Positions 48,670 to 53,439 of a stretch of 53,439 bases of DNA are shown piece after piece. The notes under the pieces are model-generated. The model was given only the letters and a program-made list of their open reading frames with translations. It did no database searches and was not told the DNA's origin. Source of the DNA: JBCCQH01 sp039024435 (lineage in GTDB: Bacteria; Bacteroidota; Bacteroidia; J057; JADKCL01); NCBI GenBank assembly GCA_039024435.1, contig JBCCQH010000047.1:1-53439 (forward strand), in the 5' to 3' direction. Position numbers and translations under genes: made by a program. Each line of letters begins with the position of its first letter. Position 1 is the first letter of the stretch.

Positions 48670-49485
48670 TCACCCAATCGAAAATTCTTCAATCCATTTC
48701 CGCACGCCCTTGCCGTAGAGAATGAAACTGTTGTTGATGATGTTCTTGCGGTTGTAGGTAAAAGGCAGCCCCGTGTCGGCATCGAGGAGTTCGCCGCCGG
48801 CCTCTTCGACAATGATTTGGCCGGCGCTGGTGTCCCACTCACTGGTCGGACCCAATCGGGGATATAGGTGGGCTTCGCCGCCCGCCACCAAGATGAATTT
48901 GTAAGCGCTGCCCGCGGCGCGGAGGGCGTGGGCCGGCAACTGGTCCAGGTAATTCCGGGTCTCTTCCCGCATGTGCGAACGCGAGGAGAGCACGGTAAAG
49001 TCCTCCCGAGTGGTCGGGGCCGCTGCGGACAGGCGGTATACCCTGCCGTCGGCGTCGCGCCGGTAAGCGCCTTGTCCCAGCTGCGCCCAAGCACTGATGT
49101 TCAAGTAAGGTACGTGCAGCACTCCGGCGATGGCTTTGCCCTGGTGCAGCAAGGCGATGTTCACCGCAAATTCGCCATTGCGCTTAATGAACTCTTTGGT
49201 GCCGTCAAGCGGGTCCACTTGCCAACAGTAGATCCAATTTTGGCGCTCGGTGTAAGGAATGTCGCCCCCTTCCTCGGAAAGAATCGGAATCTCGGGGAAG
49301 AGGCGGGACAACTCCGCGTTGATCCATTCGTGGCTGGCCTGATCGGCCTGGGTGAGGGGCGAGTCATCGGCTTTGGTGATGACCTCGATGGGATCGGGAC
49401 GGTTGTAGACCTCCAGGATGCGCTGTCCGGCAGCTTCGGCGATGGCCACCACCGCGGTCATATCAATGGATGGAAGGGTATGCAT
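48670..49485 (-). CDS. cysQ: 3'(2'),5'-bisphosphate nucleotidase CysQ
   Basis: A 271-residue Li-sensitive phosphatase of the inositol-monophosphatase family that hydrolyses PAP, the by-product of sulfotransfer. Metal-binding landmarks are LSEEGGD (Glu71-72), VDPLDGTKEF (91-96) and EWDTSAGQIIVEEAGG near the C-terminus. The gene is just upstream of cysC in the same direction, ~100 bp apart. The pair makes and recycles PAPS-derived nucleotides, useful for assimilatory sulfate use or, next to a polysaccharide operon, for glycan sulfation. Confidence 0.93.
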   Translation of the reverse strand: MHTLPSIDMTAVVAIAEAAGQRILEVYNRPDPIEVITKADDSPLTQADQASHEWINAELSRLFPEIPILSEEGGDIPYTERQNWIYCWQVDPLDGTKEFIKRNGEFAVNIALLHQGKAIAGVLHVPYLNISAWAQLGQGAYRRDADGRVYRLSAAAPTTREDFTVLSSRSHMREETRNYLDQLPAHALRAAGSAYKFILVAGGEAHLYPRLGPTSEWDTSAGQIIVEEAGGELLDADTGLPFTYNRKNIINNSFILYGKGVRKWIEEFSIG

Positions 49486-49587
49486 TTTCGGATAGAATTT
49501 GCGGGAAAATTACTGAACTCCGAAACGACCAGGAAAGTTTGCCGGCCGGTCACACTGTTGCGGCAGATGGGGACGGGTCAATGGACC

Positions 49588-50193
49588 TTACGGTATGGCT
49601 TCCTGCACGACGTATTGCACCAGCCGCGTGGAAGCTTCTTCCACCGTCAGCTTATCGGTTTCGAGCCGCAGGTCGGGATGGGGTGGATTTTCGTAGGGCG
49701 AATGGATGCCGGTGAAATCTGGGATGACCCCAGCCCGGGCCTTGCGGTACAAGCCTTTGGGATCGCGGGCTTCGCAGGTCGCCAAGCCGGCACTCACGTG
49801 GATCTCGCGGTAGTAATCCGGCCCGATGATGTCACGGGCCATCGCCCGGATCTCGATGGTGGGGCAGATAAAAGAGCAGATTGTGATCACTCCGGCCTCG
49901 CGGAAGAGGCGAGCGATTTCGGCTACCCGGCGGATGTTTTCCTGCCGTTCGGCCAGCGAGAAGCCCAAGTTTGCGTTGATGCGGTGGCGGATATTGTCGC
50001 CGTCGAGCACCTTGGTCAGGTGGCCTGCGGTGTGCAAGCGGCGGTCGGTCTGGACGGCGAGGGTGCTTTTGCCAGCGCCGGAGAGTCCGGTCAGCCAGAA
50101 GACCATGCCGCGCTGGCCCAGCAGGGCTTCTTTTTCCGCTTGGGGAACGGTCCGGTCGTAAATGGGGTGGATATGGTTGCGAGGAGCAGTCAT
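49588..50193 (-). CDS. cysC: Adenylyl-sulfate kinase CysC
   Basis: A 201-residue kinase that phosphorylates APS to PAPS. It has the P-loop GLSGAGKST (36-44), the APS-binding DGDNIR (64-69) and the ERQENIRRVAEIA segment of the family. The N-terminal ~20 residues are an extension with His/Pro (MTAPRNHIHPIYDRT). A separate cysQ follows in the transcript. No cysD/cysN/cysH is seen, so the ATP-sulfurylase that supplies APS lies elsewhere. Confidence 0.95.
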   Translation of the reverse strand: MTAPRNHIHPIYDRTVPQAEKEALLGQRGMVFWLTGLSGAGKSTLAVQTDRRLHTAGHLTKVLDGDNIRHRINANLGFSLAERQENIRRVAEIARLFREAGVITICSFICPTIEIRAMARDIIGPDYYREIHVSAGLATCEARDPKGLYRKARAGVIPDFTGIHSPYENPPHPDLRLETDKLTVEEASTRLVQYVVQEAIP

Positions 50194-50209
50194 AGGGGGC
50201 GGGGCAGCG

Positions 50210-50680
50210 CTACTTGATCATGGCCGGGAAAATCACTTGGTACAAGCGGTCTTCAGCTTCTGCGAGGGACTCCTTGAGGGGATCGATTTCGTCGCCCATC
50301 TGCTCGGGGGTCCGCAGCATTTTGATGACATCGCGGTAGAATTTTAGATTTTCCTCCACTGCCCCTTCAACTTCGGGATTGAGGCCCTCGCCAAAACTGT
50401 CGAGCAGATTTTCTTCTACGAGCATAAATTCCGCCCATTCCTCGTCGTGCTCGATTTCTTCGCGGAGGTGCTTTTGCCATTCCTCTTCAAAGTCATCTAG
50501 CGGTGTGGTGTTGAGCGGGTGGATGGACCAATTGTCGAGGAGGAGTTTGACTTGGGTGTGGAGGTAGCCCAGTCCCTGGACGACCTTGTACTTGTCCGGC
50601 ACCGTGTTTTGGCCCACCACCCAATCGGCGGACAGCAACCAGACTCCCATAAAAGTCAAGGCAATACAAAAGCGCTTCAT
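50210..50680 (-). CDS. Small exported protein of unknown function
   Basis: A 156-residue protein with a signal peptide (MKRFCIALTFMGVWLLSADWVVGQ) and a mature part that is acidic and helical (EEEWQKHLREEIEHDEEWAEFMLVEENLLD), with no Cys after the signal. I start at the ATG at 50680, since the upstream in-frame codons lack a leader. It lies 16 bp upstream of cysC on the same strand and could be co-transcribed, but no functional link is visible. Family unrecognised. Confidence 0.6.
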   Translation of the reverse strand: MKRFCIALTFMGVWLLSADWVVGQNTVPDKYKVVQGLGYLHTQVKLLLDNWSIHPLNTTPLDDFEEEWQKHLREEIEHDEEWAEFMLVEENLLDSFGEGLNPEVEGAVEENLKFYRDVIKMLRTPEQMGDEIDPLKESLAEAEDRLYQVIFPAMIK

Positions 50681-50794
50681 AATTTCAATCAAACTAAAAA
50701 ATTTCCAAATTAAAAATTTTCGAATCTCAATTCTCAACGGAACGCCCTAAAAGCACAGCAACATTGACAATTGGAAATTGTGGATTGAAAACTC

Positions 50795-51610
50795 TCAACT
50801 CTTCCATTCAAAGTAGACATCGGTGAAGCGGCCGTCGAAGTCGAAGTCGAGGCGGAAGCGCTTTCCCTCCACCGGTGCATAGATAATCGGCCAGTTGTAG
50901 GTCCACCACATGTTGAGGACGTGCTTGCCTTGGTGGGTGATCTCACCGCAAAACGCGAGGAAATCCGCTGACTCAGGCAGTTCAAACTCATAGACCGGAT
51001 TGTCGCCGCCTTCCCCTACCCGCCAGTGAAAAACTTCCCATTCGGGCCGGAAGGGAATGCCTTCCAGCAGGTCGCTGACCATGGCTCCCGACAAGGCTTC
51101 CCGCCAGCTCGGCTCGTAAGTGGGATCGCAGGCGAGGATTTGTTCTTCCCGGATCGGCATGGCCCAAAGGCGGCCACCATCGGGTAGGATTATTCCCGGA
51201 TCAAATTTGAGCCCATTCAGCACTAAAATCGTCTCGTCCAGGACCAGCGGCCCGTAAAATTCGTGGAAGAGCAGATCAATTTTTTCCTCCGGGACAAAGT
51301 TGATGATGTCACCGCCGATCAGTTCCACGTTCTCGACCCCTTCGAGATGGGCTTTTAGCACCGCGTAGAGCGCGGCGGAGCGCTCCACCGCGATAACCTT
51401 TTTGGCCCCCAATTCGGCCATACCCCGGGCAAACAGGCCGCGCCCCGCTCCGGCTTCCAGGACGACCTTGTCCCGGATGTGCTTGTGGTTCCGCTTCAAC
51501 AAGGCATTGAGACTGCGGGCTCGGCGCTTCGATTCGTAAATGGGAAGAAAGGAGAGGAAATCCTCGATTTCCTGGCTCCGCTTTTCGGTAAGCTGATTAA
51601 AAAGTTCCAC
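50795..51610 (-). CDS. PRMT-like SAM-dependent methyltransferase
   Basis: A ~271-residue class I methyltransferase. The SAM-binding motif I is VLEAGAGRGLFARGMAELGAKKVIAVE, and the acidic segment FHEFYGPLVLDE corresponds to the double-Glu loop region of protein arginine methyltransferases; the C-terminal half (EWEVFHWRVGEGGDNPVYEFELPE to DVYFEWKS) is a PRMT-like beta barrel. The start is uncertain: a GTG at 51610 fits the domain start, whereas the open frame reaches 51814 and would overlap the divergent acetyltransferase promoter. Substrate unknown; bacterial PRMT-like enzymes are rare but established. Confidence 0.65.
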   Translation of the reverse strand: MELFNQLTEKRSQEIEDFLSFLPIYESKRRARSLNALLKRNHKHIRDKVVLEAGAGRGLFARGMAELGAKKVIAVERSAALYAVLKAHLEGVENVELIGGDIINFVPEEKIDLLFHEFYGPLVLDETILVLNGLKFDPGIILPDGGRLWAMPIREEQILACDPTYEPSWREALSGAMVSDLLEGIPFRPEWEVFHWRVGEGGDNPVYEFELPESADFLAFCGEITHQGKHVLNMWWTYNWPIIYAPVEGKRFRLDFDFDGRFTDVYFEWKS

Positions 51611-51771
51611 GACGCTTGAGTTGTTGGCCCAAGTTGCGCAGCCACGGCAAGCCTGCGTTAAAGCTGCACCTTGACCGGGGTCCCCGCGGCGATTGAGCGG
51701 CAGGAGGAACCTCCGTGTCTGTAAATAAGCAAAAAAACTTTGTATTTTTCCGCAGGAAAATCCAGTCCACC

Positions 51772-52383
51772 ATGACCAAAACCCCCGCAAGACTGCCGTT
51801 TGGGCAGCACTCACCTTTCGCGCACCCGGTTACTTTTGCGACCGAGCGGCTGCGGCTGCGCCCGATTGTCCTTACGGACGCCCCGGCGGTATTGACCATC
51901 TACTCGGATTCCATCGTCGGAAAGTACAACTCCTGGGCTCCCATAACCGATTTGGGCGGTGCCCGGACAAAAATCGCCCATTTCCAGCGGCAGTTTACTG
52001 AGCAAGAGCTACTGCGTTGGGGCCTGGCCCGCAAGACCGACGACCGGATCATCGGCGACTGCATGATCATCCGCATCGATGAGCGAAGCCACAAGGCCGA
52101 GGTCGGGTTCAATCTTGCGCGGGACTGCTGGCGACAGGGTTACATGCGGGAAGCAGCATCCGCCATCATTGCGTACGCTTTCCAAACCATCGGCCTGAAC
52201 CGACTCGAAGGCTACGTCATTCCGGAAAATACCCCCAGTTCGGGCCTTTTGCAGCGCCTGGGTTTCACGCGGGAAGGCCACCTGCGCGAAGCCACCATCA
52301 ACGAGGGCCACTACGCCGATCTGGAATTGTGGGCCTTGCTCTACCGCGATTATTCCGGGCAATCCCCCGCCAAACCCGATTGA
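51772..52383 (+). CDS. RimJ/RimL-like GNAT acetyltransferase
   Basis: A 203-residue GNAT acetyltransferase. The N-terminal TERLRLRPIVLTDAPAVLTIYSD is the usual RimJ/RimL opening, and the acetyl-CoA loop is GFNLARDCWRQGYMREAA, followed by LNRLEGYVIPENTPSSGLLQRLGFTREGHLREA. Members acetylate the N-terminal residue of ribosomal proteins or other amines. It is divergent from the methyltransferase gene. The ATG at 51772 is chosen; an upstream frame is AT-rich and improbable. Confidence 0.88.
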   Translation: MTKTPARLPFGQHSPFAHPVTFATERLRLRPIVLTDAPAVLTIYSDSIVGKYNSWAPITDLGGARTKIAHFQRQFTEQELLRWGLARKTDDRIIGDCMIIRIDERSHKAEVGFNLARDCWRQGYMREAASAIIAYAFQTIGLNRLEGYVIPENTPSSGLLQRLGFTREGHLREATINEGHYADLELWALLYRDYSGQSPAKPD

Positions 52384-52433
52384 GTTTTCCCGCCGAAAAG
52401 GATAAATTACCGTTCTCAACCAAGACCTTTTTT

Positions 52434-53279
52434 ATGAAAAAATTGCTGTTTTCTTTCGCTTTATTGCTGTGGGTGGCCGGATTGCTCCCGGCGCAACCCG
52501 GCAGTGAATACATCGTTACGAATGTCCCCGAATTGTTGGACGCCATCGGCCCCCAGCGGACGATTACCTTGCAACCGGGCAATTATGACCTTTCCGCGCA
52601 CAGCGGACAGCAAGGGGAGTACTATTCCTTTACCGGAGCGTATGATGGTGTGGAGCTGGAAATCAGTGGCGTGAGCAACCTCCTAATCCGGGGAGCCGGT
52701 GATCGGGAAGCCCACCTCATCGCCCGGCCCCGCTACGGAAACGTGATCCGCTTTCGTGGCTGTCAGGACATTACCGTTCAGAACATCAAGGCCGGGCATG
52801 GACCGGAAAAAGGATACTGCACCGGCGGGGTCCTCCTCTTTGAAGGCTGTCAAGGGATCCGGGTCGACGATTGCCACCTCTACGGCAGCGGTACCGAAGG
52901 GCTGACCCTGATGCGCTCGCAGGGCATCGCGGTTACCCAAACCCTTATTCAGGGATGTACCTACTCGATTGTGAGCATGGCCCAGTGTCAGGGCGCAACG
53001 TTTGATCGCTGTGCTTTTTTCGACAACGAGCAATTTGACCTGGTCAATATCAGCCAATGCGGACCGGTCGTCTTCCGAAAGTGTACCTTTGGCCGCAACC
53101 AAAATTCGAGCAATAGCCTCTTCTTCTCGGTCAATCAGTCGGAGTTTCCGATGGTGAAAAAATGTACCTTTCGCAAAAATCAAACCGGTTTCCTGGCCCA
53201 GAAAGAAGGCATGCTCGTCCTCAAAGGCAACCGCTACGAAGACAATAGCTGGGATGAAAACAGCATGTACCGCGAATAA
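52434..53279 (+). CDS. Secreted right-handed beta-helix protein
   Basis: A 281-residue exported protein. The signal peptide ends near LLPAQ, and the rest is a series of ~24-residue beta-helix turns (VIRFRGCQDITVQNIKAGHG, VLLFEGCQGIRVDDCHLYGSG, ATFDRCAFFDNEQFDLVNI) as in the NosD/pectate lyase-like fold. Catalytic residues of known pectate lyases are not obvious, and no sorting domain is seen. It could bind or cut polysaccharide. It is the last gene before the terminal repeat. Confidence 0.7.
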   Translation: MKKLLFSFALLLWVAGLLPAQPGSEYIVTNVPELLDAIGPQRTITLQPGNYDLSAHSGQQGEYYSFTGAYDGVELEISGVSNLLIRGAGDREAHLIARPRYGNVIRFRGCQDITVQNIKAGHGPEKGYCTGGVLLFEGCQGIRVDDCHLYGSGTEGLTLMRSQGIAVTQTLIQGCTYSIVSMAQCQGATFDRCAFFDNEQFDLVNISQCGPVVFRKCTFGRNQNSSNSLFFSVNQSEFPMVKKCTFRKNQTGFLAQKEGMLVLKGNRYEDNSWDENSMYRE

Positions 53280-53290
53280 TATTCCCCTCT

Positions 53291-53439
53291 TAGCGGCAGT
53301 TTAAATTTAATCCTGTGATTTTGCTATGGCATCTTTTTCCGCCTCTCTTCAGCTATTTTCTCGCCCATAGCTTTGGCTATGGACTCCAAAATGAGCTTTG
53401 AGAGACAAAAAAATCTGCACTAGCAAATTTCACAAACCA
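53291..53439 (+). repeat. Dispersed TIR-type repeat, copy E (cut by window end)
   Basis: A near-complete copy, starting tagcggcagtttaaattt and running through 'gattttgctatggcatct', the hairpin ccatagc-tttg-gctatgg and 'gcaaatttcacaaacca' to the last base of the window. It is in the opposite orientation to copy A at the other end. The outer right terminal repeat is cut off by the window end. Confidence 0.88.

Noticed and set aside
48868..50217. 449-codon plus-strand frame opposite cysQ and cysC.
   Set aside because: The two minus-strand genes have complete motifs; the plus frame spans both and the gap between them.

Overview
The window looks like chromosomal DNA of a Bacteroidota bacterium, most likely from the Saprospiria or a related high-GC lineage. 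The evidence is PorV, three PorP/SprF-type proteins, several secreted proteins with type IX secretion (T9SS) C-terminal sorting domains, TAnnTTTG-type promoters, a membrane-bound AraC-type regulator, and an EF-G2 paralogue of the Bacteroides type. I found no rRNA, tRNA, CRISPR array, phage or transposase. Both ends of the window lie inside copies of the same ~150-160 bp dispersed repeat, so this may be a whole contig that broke at a multicopy repeat.

Layout. 1-4504 (minus): an ECF sigma factor and a membrane anti-sigma-like protein, followed by three tandem PorP/SprF-family outer-membrane proteins. 4794-7137: a YceI lipoprotein, then two tiny paralogous genes (5850-6035 and 6476-6625) that share an exactly conserved 16-residue core, then a ~470 nt repetitive, hairpin-rich non-coding stretch that ends in a terminator. 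7138-9654: a lipoprotein inorganic pyrophosphatase and a divergent T9SS-exported sulfatase. 10124-16322: a TetR operator, TetR, a LolA-like periplasmic protein, two FtsX/LolE-type permeases, a LolD-type ATPase and an outer-membrane barrel, which together look like one envelope-spanning export system. 16575-19149: a lone NqrB/RnfD-like membrane protein and a DUF2330 protein. 19398-22559: a T9SS cargo protein and PorV, with tandem promoters for porV.

23182-28311: a DUF2339/DUF3999 pair, a small membrane protein and a TonB-C-like protein. 28457-38852: a T9SS cargo protein, a membrane protein, a membrane-anchored AraC regulator, an AlkD-like DNA glycosylase, a CarboxypepD_reg/6-bladed propeller-like protein, a small lipoprotein, barrels, a di-heme cytochrome c peroxidase and a Cys-containing outer-membrane protein. 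38983-42782: MarR, EF-G2 and a barrel protein. 42862-48366: a six-gene sugar-nucleotide operon (WbpD-like, WbpE-like, UDP-glucose dehydrogenase, UDP-xylose synthase-like, RfbC, RfbA). 48670-50193: CysQ and CysC, consistent with PAPS-dependent sulfation of surface glycan. 50210-53279: a small secreted protein, a PRMT-like methyltransferase, a RimJ-type acetyltransferase and a beta-helix protein.

The main unexplained signals are the dispersed terminal-inverted-repeat element (five copies, one inside the exporter operon), the paired micro-genes with the structured RNA-like region downstream, and the TetR-controlled Lol-like exporter.
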